Shown here in pieces: positions 24,376-33,277 of a DNA stretch of 64,000 nucleotides; the stretch's first letter is position 1; each line of letters starts with the position of its first letter. Made by a program: the position numbers and the translations under genes. The notes below the pieces were generated by a model. That model searched no databases, was not told the origin of the DNA, and saw nothing but the letters and a program-made list of their open reading frames with translations. Origin of the DNA: Clostridia bacterium (GTDB lineage: Bacteria > Bacillota > Clostridia > Oscillospirales > Acutalibacteraceae); the NCBI GenBank assembly GCA_017517665.1, contig JAFWYP010000041.1:1-64000 (forward strand), read 5' to 3'.

Positions 24376-25090
24376 AAATGTCAATATACTGTCTTGCAGT
24401 GTAGTCCATATCCATGGTGAATTCCAATCCGAATGCTTTGACGGTTACATCTTTCATGTTTATTGTTCCCGTTGCATCCCAGTCACCGTAGATGATTTTG
24501 CCTGTTTTTTCGTCAATAACGCAGGAGATTGTGCAGTCGGTATAGCTTTCTTTGTATTCGCCGCCCTCAACGGTAATTCCGATTCCCGAGGATGAAAAAA
24601 GTTCGTTAAGGTCGGTTGACCAGCCGTATGCTCTTGCTACCGCATCGTCTGTTTTTTCTGTGCGCTTAACGTCCTTGATTTCAAGAATAACGTATCTTTT
24701 TCCGTCATTCACGGACATTTTGGCACTTTTGACATCAGCGGCAATGATATTTCCGTCACCGGGAACTTCAAAAAGATATGTTTCGGTTTCTCCGATAGCA
24801 TTCCAATAAGGGGTCATGTCAATATCCGAATCGTCGGTGCCTGCCGTGGGTGTTCCGATGATATCCGATGAGGTTTTGCCGATAACAAAACCCGTTTCTT
24901 TGACTGCCGAATTATAATGTTCAAGAATTTCCGAAGTATCGGTTGAGATTTCTCCGCTTACGACAACATCCGTTCTTTCGGGATTATATGGGATGACTGC
25001 GCTTACTCCGAATAATCCGCCGATACTGTTGATAAAAAGTGCAAATGTTGTGAGCAGAGGAACGAGTTTCTGAAGAATAAGATTTAACAT
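24374..25090 (-). CDS. Exported protein of unknown function
   Basis: 238 aa. N-terminal hydrophobic segment (LILQKLVPLLTTFALFINSI) without a clear signal-peptidase site, then a soluble domain with two beta-rich halves (TYLFEVPGDGNIIAADVKSA; TDCTISCVIDEKTGKIIYGD) and a final FTMDMDYTARQYIDI. No family recognised. RBS AAAGGAG. It follows the ABC permease gene by 27 bp on the same strand and may be co-transcribed as an accessory protein. Confidence 0.55.
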   Translation of the reverse strand: MLNLILQKLVPLLTTFALFINSIGGLFGVSAVIPYNPERTDVVVSGEISTDTSEILEHYNSAVKETGFVIGKTSSDIIGTPTAGTDDSDIDMTPYWNAIGETETYLFEVPGDGNIIAADVKSAKMSVNDGKRYVILEIKDVKRTEKTDDAVARAYGWSTDLNELFSSSGIGITVEGGEYKESYTDCTISCVIDEKTGKIIYGDWDATGTINMKDVTVKAFGLEFTMDMDYTARQYIDI

Positions 25091-25117
25091 GGCTGAACTC
25101 CTTTTTGATTTATTTTA

Positions 25118-26998
25118 TTAAAGTGCTGTTATGTCCGTTACTTTTCCGTCGGTGATATCAACGGTGACGGTGTAGGTTGCCGTGCCGTTTCCGTTGTAGT
25201 CCTCAATACGGTATCTGAATTCGTAGGTTCTTCTGTGCTTCCCGTTGTCCGTGAAGCTTTCTTTTATTGTGTCGGGACACAGGTCAAGTTCGGAAAGCTT
25301 CTGCTGAAAAGAGGTTTCTGTCATTCCCGTAACGATTTCCTTGAAAATCGCCGTCATATCCTCCTCGGATGCCGATTCGATATATTTTGTTTCGCCGTAA
25401 TTCGCAACTGCAAGTATTTCGGTGAGTTTGTCGTTGCTGTCGGTAACAAGGGAAACGGTTACTTTTCCGTCGGCTGAATAATATAAATCGTAGTTTTCTT
25501 CCGACTCGGTATAATCATATTTTTTGAGCTTTTTGGTGAATTCTCTCGGTGTTTTCTTTATGTTGTTTTCGTTGCAGAGATTAGTTATGAATTCGCTCAT
25601 CTCACGGTTCCCTTTTTCAAGATGAGATTCGGTAGTTTCGGTTGTTTCGGTGGTTTCTTCATCGCCTTTACCGTAGTTATGGATAGTAGTATCTTCAATA
25701 GAGGTAACCGTTTCGCCGTCTGTGGCAATTATAATTCTGAATAAAGCATGATTATTGGGTGAACCGTTGAATTCATCGGTTGAGAATTTTAAGGTGTAGT
25801 GTCTTTTGAGTTGGTCATCAAAAAAGAGTCTTTCGGAAATATCACACGGAAAAACCTCAAGCTGATTGAATGTGAGGTGAAGCTTATCTTCGGACATACC
25901 CTCATGGAAGTTTTCTTTCAGATTTGAAAAAGTTTCATAAGTTGCGTTTTTAATATCCTTTTCTTCAACAAGATTGCAATAGACGTAAGTTGAAGTCAAT
26001 TTTCCGGTTTCGTCGTCTGTTGTAAGATTGATATTGACTTTTCCGCTTTCCGAATAGAATTTTTCGGGGTTGGTCTGGTTCTGAAAATATCCCATGCCGA
26101 CAAGTCTTTCGGCACATTGCTGAACAGTCATGCCAACATGAAATTCGTTGCAGAAATTGGTGTAGATGTTGTTGTAATCGTCCTTGATTTCATCAACATC
26201 ACGAAGCATGAAATATCCGAGATTATCGGATTCCTCTTTTTGTGTTTTGTGAGTGCCGACGGTTTTAACTGCAATTGCCGCGGTCAGTATGCTTATCACG
26301 GCGGCAAGAGCACAGAGGAGAATTGCTGCTTTTTTAAATTTGTTTTTATAGCTGTCGCCCGAGTTTGTTTCAATAATAACGGAAATCATGAGCGAAATTC
26401 CGAACAGAATAAAACCGACAGCGGCAATCACGGCAGGAAGCCATTTTATATTGCTGATAAGGATATTCCATTCTCCGTTATTAAGAACGGTAAGCCCCAT
26501 TATCAAAGCAAAGATATAAATCAAAGAGGGAATGAGCGTTACAAAGGTGCGTTTTGAACCTGTGAGTTTAAAGCAAAGCGGAAGATAAACGGCGATATAC
26601 AGTGCGGTAAAGGCGATGAGTATACAGGTTTCGGAATAAATTTCAAAGGGACCCGGCGGCGAAAAATATGAGCTGACGGATTTCAGATAACTTTGCGATA
26701 CGAAGGACGAAATTATATAAGCCGCAATGCCGAAAAAGAGTTCAAAGGATGTTACGATATATTTTGCACTCACACGCTGAAACGGTGTGCAGGGAAGTGT
26801 TTTGGAGTAGCTTAGCCAGCCGCATTTTTCGTCAACAAGGAATGCACTTGCAATCTGACCGACAAGAACACCGAGTCCGACTGCGGATACTCTGCCCGAT
26901 GTGTAGCAGGCAACAACTGTCATTGCGAGTAAATAAATCAGAAAATATGACCTTGTCCGCAGCCATACCTGAAATTCTTTTAAAAGCAGACCTTTCAT
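25118..26998 (-). CDS. ABC-2 type permease fused to a duplicated extracytoplasmic domain
   Basis: 626 aa. Residues 1-250 hold about six to seven TM segments in the layout of ABC-2 permeases of the YtrB-type partner class (MKGLLLKEFQVWLRTRSYF). Beyond the last TM (AAILLCALAAVISILTAAIA) comes a roughly 370-residue soluble part with two homologous units of about 160 residues: each begins with NxCNE, has a FY/YYSxxGKVxxxL strand pair, and ends RIIIATDGETVTSIED or VTVDITDGKVTDITAL. A Glu/Thr linker separates them. The ATG overlaps the stop of the ATPase gene (TAATG). Confidence 0.75.
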   Translation of the reverse strand: MKGLLLKEFQVWLRTRSYFLIYLLAMTVVACYTSGRVSAVGLGVLVGQIASAFLVDEKCGWLSYSKTLPCTPFQRVSAKYIVTSFELFFGIAAYIISSFVSQSYLKSVSSYFSPPGPFEIYSETCILIAFTALYIAVYLPLCFKLTGSKRTFVTLIPSLIYIFALIMGLTVLNNGEWNILISNIKWLPAVIAAVGFILFGISLMISVIIETNSGDSYKNKFKKAAILLCALAAVISILTAAIAVKTVGTHKTQKEESDNLGYFMLRDVDEIKDDYNNIYTNFCNEFHVGMTVQQCAERLVGMGYFQNQTNPEKFYSESGKVNINLTTDDETGKLTSTYVYCNLVEEKDIKNATYETFSNLKENFHEGMSEDKLHLTFNQLEVFPCDISERLFFDDQLKRHYTLKFSTDEFNGSPNNHALFRIIIATDGETVTSIEDTTIHNYGKGDEETTETTETTESHLEKGNREMSEFITNLCNENNIKKTPREFTKKLKKYDYTESEENYDLYYSADGKVTVSLVTDSNDKLTEILAVANYGETKYIESASEEDMTAIFKEIVTGMTETSFQQKLSELDLCPDTIKESFTDNGKHRRTYEFRYRIEDYNGNGTATYTVTVDITDGKVTDITAL

Positions 26999-27837
26999 TA
27001 TTTCGCCTCCTTTATAACAGCCACAAAAAGCTCTTCGATTCCCACGGGACTTGTTTCAAAACCGTCTGCGGCATATCTTTTCACGATTGCTTCAACGCCG
27101 TAAGAGGATTCTTTTTTATGTATCACATTATCTTCGGGGATTTCGGCAAGCTCATCTGCCGTGCAGTGAATAACGCAGTATTTTTCAAGAAGCCTGTCCT
27201 TTTCATCACAGAGAAGAAGCCTGCCCTTGTGAATAAATGCGATATAATCGCAAAGCTTTTCAAGGTCGCTGACAATGTGCGATGAAATGAGGATTGAATT
27301 CATCGGGTTTCTTGTGAATTCATAGAAAATCTCAACGATTTCGTCACGGATAACGGGGTCGAGACCGCTTGTGGGTTCATCGAGAATGAGAAGCTTTGCG
27401 TTGTGGGAAAGTGCAACGGCAATGCTCATTTTCATTTTCATGCCCTTTGAAAGCGACTTGAATCTCTTTTTTTCGTCAATGTCGAAACGTTTAAGGAGAG
27501 AAAAGAAGGTTTCCCCGTTCCATTTTGTATATATTTTTTCCATTATACTGTTGATATCGGATGCCTTTAACAATTCGGGGAAGCAGGGTTCATCAAGCAC
27601 AACTCCGATATCGTTTTTTATATCGGTTGCATCGGATGTCATTTCTTTTCCGAAAATGTGAATTTTTCCTGCATCTTTTTTGATTATGTCAAGCAGAAGT
27701 TTGATGGTTGTGCTTTTACCTGCACCGTTTTCGCCTATCAGTCCCATAATACAGCCGCAGGGGAGAGTGAGGTCTATGTTGTCAAGTCTGAATCTGCCGT
27801 AGTTTTTGCAAAGACCTTTGATTTCAATTGCATTCAT
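26998..27837 (-). CDS. ABC transporter ATP-binding protein (YtrB-like)
   Basis: 279 aa. Walker A GENGAGKSTT (about residues 36-45), signature KSLSKGMKMKM, Walker B LLILDEPTSGLDP and H-loop SSHIVSDLEKL. It lies between a YtrA-type regulator gene and the permease gene, with 2-bp spacing and an overlap, so it is a three-gene operon. Related systems export or sense cell-wall-active compounds. Confidence 0.9.
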   Translation of the reverse strand: MNAIEIKGLCKNYGRFRLDNIDLTLPCGCIMGLIGENGAGKSTTIKLLLDIIKKDAGKIHIFGKEMTSDATDIKNDIGVVLDEPCFPELLKASDINSIMEKIYTKWNGETFFSLLKRFDIDEKKRFKSLSKGMKMKMSIAVALSHNAKLLILDEPTSGLDPVIRDEIVEIFYEFTRNPMNSILISSHIVSDLEKLCDYIAFIHKGRLLLCDEKDRLLEKYCVIHCTADELAEIPEDNVIHKKESSYGVEAIVKRYAADGFETSPVGIEELFVAVIKEAK

Positions 27838-27839
27838 TT

Positions 27840-28214
27840 TTATTCCTCCTCCGATATCAGTTTGAACATTTCTATGATTTCGTTTTTGCCGAGGTTGCAG
27901 GAAGCCGCAATTTCCGAAATTTTCTGCATATAATCTTCAATTTTTCTCAGGTTTTCTTCGCGCAGAAGCTCCGTGTTCTTTGAAGCAACAAAGCATCCCT
28001 TGCCTGCAACGGTATAAACAAAGCCTTCACGTTCAAGCTCGTCGTAGGCTCGTTTGGTAGTTATGACGCTGATGTGCAAATCCTTTGCGAGGTTTCTGAT
28101 TGAGGGGAGTGCCTCGTCTTCTTTCAAAGCGCCGTTTATAATCTGATTTTTTATCTGCAGATAAATCTGGTCATATATCGGTTGACCGCTTTTGTTGTTT
28201 ATAAGTATTTTCAA
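27840..28214 (-). CDS. GntR-family regulator, YtrA type
   Basis: 124 aa. Winged helix with SGQPIYDQIYLQIKNQIING, LPSIRNLAKDLHISVITTKR and EGFVYTVAGKGCFV, then the short C-terminal helix typical of the YtrA subfamily. First gene of the ABC operon; the operator at 28233 covers its promoter, so it is probably an autorepressor released by an envelope or antibiotic signal. RBS AGGAGGTGTCTG. Confidence 0.9.
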   Translation of the reverse strand: MKILINNKSGQPIYDQIYLQIKNQIINGALKEDEALPSIRNLAKDLHISVITTKRAYDELEREGFVYTVAGKGCFVASKNTELLREENLRKIEDYMQKISEIAASCNLGKNEIIEMFKLISEEE

Positions 28215-28232
28215 TCAGACACCTCCTGCACA

Positions 28233-28274
28233 ACTGTATATATACAGTATATACAGTTACGGTACGCTTGTCAA
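28233..28274 (-). promoter_or_regulatory. Promoter and operator of the ytr-like operon
   Basis: On the minus strand: TTGACA (28274-28269), 17-bp spacer, TATACT (28251-28246). A perfect 16-bp palindrome ACTGTATATATACAGT (28233-28248) overlaps the -10, with a further half-site ATATACAGT beside it. This is the layout of a GntR repressor site. Confidence 0.8.
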
Positions 28275-28285
28275 TAGTTTTCATA

Positions 28286-28321
28286 AAAAAAGCCCGATTC
28301 AGTCGATTGACCGAGTCGGGC
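28286..28321 (-). terminator. Terminator of the metallophosphatase gene
   Basis: 13-bp stem with one mismatch (GCCCGA...TCGGGC ends), AATC loop, and TTTTTT on the minus strand. Confidence 0.8.
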
Positions 28322-28335
28322 AGTATAGTTTGGGG

Positions 28336-29667
28336 TTAAATCATTGAAAAAAGTGTTTTGATAAATGAAATTGCAACGCTGAAAATGTTTGCGTTTGAGT
28401 TGGATTCGTTATCCGCTATTTCAAATGAATCAACAACTGCATCTGTATCTGTGCGGTAGGTTGTTCCAATTATTGCGTTATCGGTGAATGTGAATGCGGT
28501 GTAGGTGGGCACTCTCACGTCAAAAGCCGTTACGGTATAGTCGGGGAGAGTTTCGGGGAGGGGGTCGTAGTTGCTTCCCGAAGCTGAGGAAGACTGAATA
28601 TAAACAGTGCCCTCGTCTGCTTTTTCACCGCCGTTCATAACTGCTGTTCTCGAATAAAAATGGTCGTGGCCACTTAAAACAAGGTCGATATCATAGCAGT
28701 CGATAAGCGATGAGAAATAAAGTCTTTCTTCCGAAAAATCATCATCTGAAAGCGAAGCTGAATACGGATTATGATGCATTGTGAGAATTCGCCATTTTGC
28801 ATCGGGATATGTATTTACCGCCGTGCGGATAACCTTTGCCGTGTCAAACATGAAGCTGTTGTTCGAGTTGACGGTTATGAAAAGTGCATCGCCGTAGGTG
28901 TAAAAATAACCTGTGCCTGCTTCATCCGCCAAAAGCTCATTTACTTCGTTGGGGTTGTTGAAAATATCGCCGTAGAGGGAGGCGCCGTCATCGTGGTTGC
29001 CGATTGTGTTTGCAACGGGAAGCGAACGGAGCTTTTCGGGGGCAAGATATGCTTTCATCTGCGGAATGCTGTCGGGCGACTGAAACTGGTCGCCTGCGGA
29101 AATCGCAAAAGCAGCATCGGGATATTCCGCGAGCATTTTGTTAACGGTATAATCCCAGCCGCAGGTGTCACGGATGAGAACTTCTCTTTCGGTTTCTTCG
29201 CCCGAGCGTCCTATCTGCGCATCGGAAACAAAAAGCACGGTGAAATTCTCGTCGGGCTGAACGGTGATTTTTTCGGGATTGCTCCAAACGCCGTTTTCGG
29301 TATAGGAATAATAGTATGTTTTTCCTTCTTCAAGACCCGAAACGGTTACTTTGTTTGAGTTGTAACCGTCGCATTTTTCGGTTGAAACAGCAATTGTTTT
29401 TGAATCGGTCATGTCGGTCTTTCCGGAGATTTTAAAAGAAACATCGGTGTCGGCTTCTGAAGAAAGCCAAGCAAAACGGAGTTCGCCCTGCGCAGCACCG
29501 ACCGAAACGGAGATAACGGTGTCATCTGCCTGAATTGCATCCCATTTGGGAGCAAATCCGGCAAGCACCTCTTCGTTGTAAGCATAACCGCTTTCGGCTG
29601 ATGCCGTGATACCGATTATGAGCGAAAAAACAAGCGTGAGAGAAATAATTGCAAACAATTTTTTCAT
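28336..29667 (-). CDS. Secreted metallophosphatase (purple-acid-phosphatase-like)
   Basis: 443 aa with a signal peptide (MKKLFAIISLTLVFSLIIG, ASA). N-terminal Fn3-like domain of purple acid phosphatases (VSVGAAQGELRFAWLSS, SGLEEGKTYYYSY), then the metallophosphatase core: VSDAQIG, SAGDQFQ, IGNHDD, TMHHNPY and LSGHDHFYSR. The C-terminus is an amphipathic tail (IFSVAISFIKTLFSMI) of a kind also seen on the chimeric gene at 387. It releases phosphate from extracellular substrates. It is 12 bp downstream of the GH31 gene. Confidence 0.85.
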   Translation of the reverse strand: MKKLFAIISLTLVFSLIIGITASAESGYAYNEEVLAGFAPKWDAIQADDTVISVSVGAAQGELRFAWLSSEADTDVSFKISGKTDMTDSKTIAVSTEKCDGYNSNKVTVSGLEEGKTYYYSYTENGVWSNPEKITVQPDENFTVLFVSDAQIGRSGEETEREVLIRDTCGWDYTVNKMLAEYPDAAFAISAGDQFQSPDSIPQMKAYLAPEKLRSLPVANTIGNHDDGASLYGDIFNNPNEVNELLADEAGTGYFYTYGDALFITVNSNNSFMFDTAKVIRTAVNTYPDAKWRILTMHHNPYSASLSDDDFSEERLYFSSLIDCYDIDLVLSGHDHFYSRTAVMNGGEKADEGTVYIQSSSASGSNYDPLPETLPDYTVTAFDVRVPTYTAFTFTDNAIIGTTYRTDTDAVVDSFEIADNESNSNANIFSVAISFIKTLFSMI

Positions 29668-29679
29668 TTCAGTTCCTCT

Positions 29680-32082
29680 TTATCTGTATAAATTCTGGAT
29701 TTCTCTGATGGGTTCTGCGAATTCTTTGGAAACCGAGGGGAGAGCTTTGCCCTGCTTTATAAAAGCGTTATAAATCATACCTTTTTTATCGGTTGACATC
29801 TGGAATTTTGAAATAACTCTTGTGAGTTCCTGTCTTTCGTTCTTGTTTGTGAGATATACACAGTTGTCAAGAGCGATTTTTATATCCGAAACAGCCTTTG
29901 CGGTAACAGTGATTTTTATTGTGTCGCCGTCTTTTTCGGGTGCGGCATCATATTTTGCACCGTCAACGGTTATTGCTGCATCTGCGGAAACGATATCTTT
30001 GAATTTAACAACAAAGGTTCTGTCTTCGGGTGCAACATCGGCAATTCCGTCTGCCTTTGAAGCGGAGAAATCAACCTTGTTTCCGCTTTCCGAAACGGTG
30101 AATGCGGTTTTGAGATATTCGCCGTTCTGATATGAAAGGGTATCGCCGTCATCTTCATAGATGGTGAAGGTGTTGTTTCCTCTGTAAACAAGCAGTTCAA
30201 GTGTTTCGGGATTTGAGCAGTCGTTTGTTCTGTCGTTTGCACTCATGGGAATGATTGCGCCCTCTTTTGCAAGAACGGGGATATAATCAATGTCACGGAA
30301 CATCTTTACAAACTTGTTGCCCTTATAAATTCTGCCCGTGAAGATATCGGTGTATCTTCCCTCGGGAAGCCATACGTTTACACCTGCAAGGTTGGTTTTG
30401 AGTGAGGTGTGTTCGGTGATGGGTGCAACGATGAGCTCCGTTCCGAAGAAGAATTCGTTTCTGCATTCGTATGCGCTCCTATCCTCGGGATAAGCATAGT
30501 ACATGGGCTCGCAGATTGCTCTGCACTCGGTATGGGTGCGGTAATTCATTGTGTAAATATAGGGGAGAAGCTTATGTCTTAAACGGAGAGCATCCGTTGC
30601 GATTCTCTGAACGGGACCGCTGAAATTCCAAGGCTCTTTGCCTGCAAACTCGTTGTTTGTGGAGTGAAGTCGCATAACGGGACTGAAAACTCCGAGCTGA
30701 ACCCAGCGAAGATAGAGTTCATCGTCTTTTTTGCCCATGCAATGACCGCCGATGTCGTGGCTCCACCAGGGGTAGGCGATGTTTGAGGCTGTTGCCGTGA
30801 ATCCCGGCTGGAAATCGAGGCTCTTCCATGTCTGCGTTGTGTCGCCGCTGAAGCCGAGGGGATATCTCTGACTGCCTGCTCCGCAGAAGCGGGAGAGGAT
30901 GAGAGGCCTGTGGTTATCCTTTGCGTTATCGAGGAAATGATAGTGGTTGAGTGCCCAAAGAGGGTCAAGACCCTTTACAGCGGTATTTTTGCCCTGCTGC
31001 CAGTCAATCCACCAGAAGTCAACGCCCGCTTTTTCAAACGGATGATGAAGAATATCAAAATAGTTTTCAGTGAATTTCTTATCTGTTATATCAAAAGGCA
31101 CGGGTTTCTTTTCGGCAGGATTCTGTCCCATAGCCTTGCACATGTCTTCATACTGATTTTCAAACCAGCGCACACCCATCGAGGGATGAAGATTGAAGGT
31201 TACATGATAATTGTCATCCTTGAGCTTTTTGAGGAATGCATAGGGGTCGGGGAAAAGCTCGGTGTTGAAGCTGTAACCCGTCCAGCCGACGGACCACACG
31301 TCATAGACATATTCCATGAAGTTTCTGTGATTTGTAACCTTGTGAGCATCCTTGCCGAATTTTTCTTTGATTTTAACCCAGTGCCAGTCCATGTCAACGG
31401 TTGCAACGGTGATGGGGATTTCTTCCCCTTTGAACTTATCCATGAGGGTTAAATATTCTTCCTGAGAATAATCTTTGTATCTGCTCCACCAGTTGGAAAG
31501 TGCATATCTCGGAATGAGAGGCACTTTGCCCGTGAGCTTATAAAGGTCGGTTGTTGCGCCGATATAGTCGTTGCCGTAGGCAAAATAATATTCATCGGTT
31601 TCCTTGTTCTCACGGGGGAGAATGAGACCGTCGGTTTTTATTGCAAGAGTTTTGCTGTCGTCAAGAATTGCAACACCGTTTCTTGAGCATACACCGTCGG
31701 AAAGTCTGATTATACCTGCGGTTATGTCAAGTGTACGGCAGGTGCCCTTGAGATTGCCTGATTTATAGTTTCTGACGGTTCTGCCGTCGGCAAGCTTTAT
31801 TGAAATCATCTTTTTTGAGGAAAGAGAATATGTAAAGGTTGCTTTTTCGGTTTTTATTTCAACCTTATTTCCCGAGTCATTAACCTCAAAATTTACTTCT
31901 CCGAGATTTCTGAACCATACACTCTGAGTGGGTTCATCGCAGAATCTGCCCTCTTTCTGAACTTCGACACGAAGAAGGCAGGGCGTGATAACCGTGAGTC
32001 TGACATTTTTATAAACAAGTGTCTGCTTTTTATCCGCAACGGGTGAGCAGTCGATTTTAAAACGCTGTTCAAAAGTTTTCAT
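29680..32082 (-). CDS. GH31 alpha-glycosidase
   Basis: 800 aa. Start at 32082 (GGGAG six bases upstream); the frame extends 96 more codons but these look non-coding. An N-terminal beta-sandwich (YKNVRLTVITPCLLRVEVQ) is followed by the catalytic barrel: AVDMDWHW-type strand (TVDMDWHWVKI), the nucleophile region VDFWWIDWQQG, and the acid/base region PLGFSGDTTQTWKSL, then SHDIGGHCMG. C-terminal DUF5110-like beta domains follow. No signal peptide, so it probably acts on imported oligosaccharides. The subfamily (glucosidase, xylosidase or other) cannot be fixed by eye. Confidence 0.85.
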   Translation of the reverse strand: MKTFEQRFKIDCSPVADKKQTLVYKNVRLTVITPCLLRVEVQKEGRFCDEPTQSVWFRNLGEVNFEVNDSGNKVEIKTEKATFTYSLSSKKMISIKLADGRTVRNYKSGNLKGTCRTLDITAGIIRLSDGVCSRNGVAILDDSKTLAIKTDGLILPRENKETDEYYFAYGNDYIGATTDLYKLTGKVPLIPRYALSNWWSRYKDYSQEEYLTLMDKFKGEEIPITVATVDMDWHWVKIKEKFGKDAHKVTNHRNFMEYVYDVWSVGWTGYSFNTELFPDPYAFLKKLKDDNYHVTFNLHPSMGVRWFENQYEDMCKAMGQNPAEKKPVPFDITDKKFTENYFDILHHPFEKAGVDFWWIDWQQGKNTAVKGLDPLWALNHYHFLDNAKDNHRPLILSRFCGAGSQRYPLGFSGDTTQTWKSLDFQPGFTATASNIAYPWWSHDIGGHCMGKKDDELYLRWVQLGVFSPVMRLHSTNNEFAGKEPWNFSGPVQRIATDALRLRHKLLPYIYTMNYRTHTECRAICEPMYYAYPEDRSAYECRNEFFFGTELIVAPITEHTSLKTNLAGVNVWLPEGRYTDIFTGRIYKGNKFVKMFRDIDYIPVLAKEGAIIPMSANDRTNDCSNPETLELLVYRGNNTFTIYEDDGDTLSYQNGEYLKTAFTVSESGNKVDFSASKADGIADVAPEDRTFVVKFKDIVSADAAITVDGAKYDAAPEKDGDTIKITVTAKAVSDIKIALDNCVYLTNKNERQELTRVISKFQMSTDKKGMIYNAFIKQGKALPSVSKEFAEPIREIQNLYR

Positions 32083-32205
32083 AGTATTCTCCCTTGATTT
32101 TGATGGTATAATTATATATTGTTTATGATATAAAGTCAAATAATGCTTTATTTTAAATCGAAAACATGATATAATGCAAATCAGAAAATTAAAAGGAGTG
32201 TTATT

Positions 32206-33237
32206 ATGACATTTATGGCACTTAAGAGAATACTTATGGCGGCAGTGATGATACCGTATTTTCTTTTTAATTATATTTTTAATGATTATGCATATCCCGC
32301 TGTCAGCACATCGGGTGCATATGTCTTCTGCTATTTCGTCGGAAACGAAGTTGATGAGCAGAGAATTCATCTTGCAGTCAGCACCGACGGTTATAATTTT
32401 GAAGCGCTCAACAATAATGAGCCTGTAATCCTGCAGACAAAAGGCACCGGCTGTGTCCGCGACCCATATATGCTCAAAGGCGTTGACGAAAACGGCAAGG
32501 ATTGCTATTTCATCATTGCAACCGATATGAACGCTCTTGAAGGCTGGACTTCAAACCATGCACTTATCACATGGAAATCATACGATATGATAAACTGGAC
32601 AGACGAAACTGTTATTGATATCCGTCAGTTTGCAGGTTTTGAAACAACAAACAGAGCATGGGCGCCTCAGGCTATATGGGATAATGACAAGGGTATGTAT
32701 ATGGTCTACTGGGCAAATTCAACTGCCGAAAACGATACTGCAGGTCATTACTATGCATATACAAAGGATTTCAAGACCTTTGAAACAGAGCCGAAGGTGC
32801 TTTTCGGCAGATGGAATGAGGTTGACCCCGAAACGGGAGAAACAAGAAATATTCAGTGTATCGACGGTGATATTATTTATAACGAAAAAGACGGTTATTA
32901 TTATCTCTATTTCAAAGAGGATTTAACGCAGAAAATCGCTTATGTCAAATCCAAAAATCTCACAGGTCCGTATAATACGGATTACACAATCTGTTCGCTT
33001 AACTGGCACGGTGTTGAGGGAAGCTCAATGTACCGCATAACGGGTACGGATGCATGGATGATGATTATGGATGAGTATTCTCAGGGAACATTCTTTGCAC
33101 AGATGACGAGAGATTTTGAGAATTTCAGAAGAGTGCAGAGGTCAACCTATTCAATGGATCACCTCAGACCGCGCCACGGTTCGGTTGTTGCGGTTTCGGA
33201 AGAAGAATATTTTGCTTTGGTTGAAGCGTACAAATAA
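32206..33237 (+). CDS. GH43-like five-bladed propeller glycosidase
   Basis: 343 aa. Hydrophobic N-terminus (LKRILMAAVMIPYFLFNYIF) lacking an obvious cleavage site. The blades carry typical clan GH-F phrases: HLAVSTDGYNFEAL, GCVRDPYMLKG, RAWAPQAIWDNDKGMYMVYW, IDGDIIYNEKDGYYYLYFK, GPYNTDYTI and EGSSMYRI, with the Asp and Glu residues expected for an inverting catalytic set. Likely arabinosidase or xylosidase-like. RBS AAAGGAG. It diverges from the GH31 gene, so the two may share control. Confidence 0.75.
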   Translation: MTFMALKRILMAAVMIPYFLFNYIFNDYAYPAVSTSGAYVFCYFVGNEVDEQRIHLAVSTDGYNFEALNNNEPVILQTKGTGCVRDPYMLKGVDENGKDCYFIIATDMNALEGWTSNHALITWKSYDMINWTDETVIDIRQFAGFETTNRAWAPQAIWDNDKGMYMVYWANSTAENDTAGHYYAYTKDFKTFETEPKVLFGRWNEVDPETGETRNIQCIDGDIIYNEKDGYYYLYFKEDLTQKIAYVKSKNLTGPYNTDYTICSLNWHGVEGSSMYRITGTDAWMMIMDEYSQGTFFAQMTRDFENFRRVQRSTYSMDHLRPRHGSVVAVSEEEYFALVEAYK

Positions 33238-33240
33238 AAA

Positions 33241-33277
33241 AACACGGTGTCGGGTTTCCGACACCGTGTTTTTTTTA
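33241..33277. terminator. Terminator
   Basis: Perfect 13-bp stem AACACGGTGTCGG / CCGACACCGTGTT, GTTT loop, eight T. Between convergent genes. Confidence 0.9.

Noticed and set aside
32083..32370. 96-residue N-terminal extension of the GH31 enzyme
   Set aside because: The region is the divergent promoter area and reads as AT-rich non-coding sequence; ATG 32082 has an RBS at proper distance.
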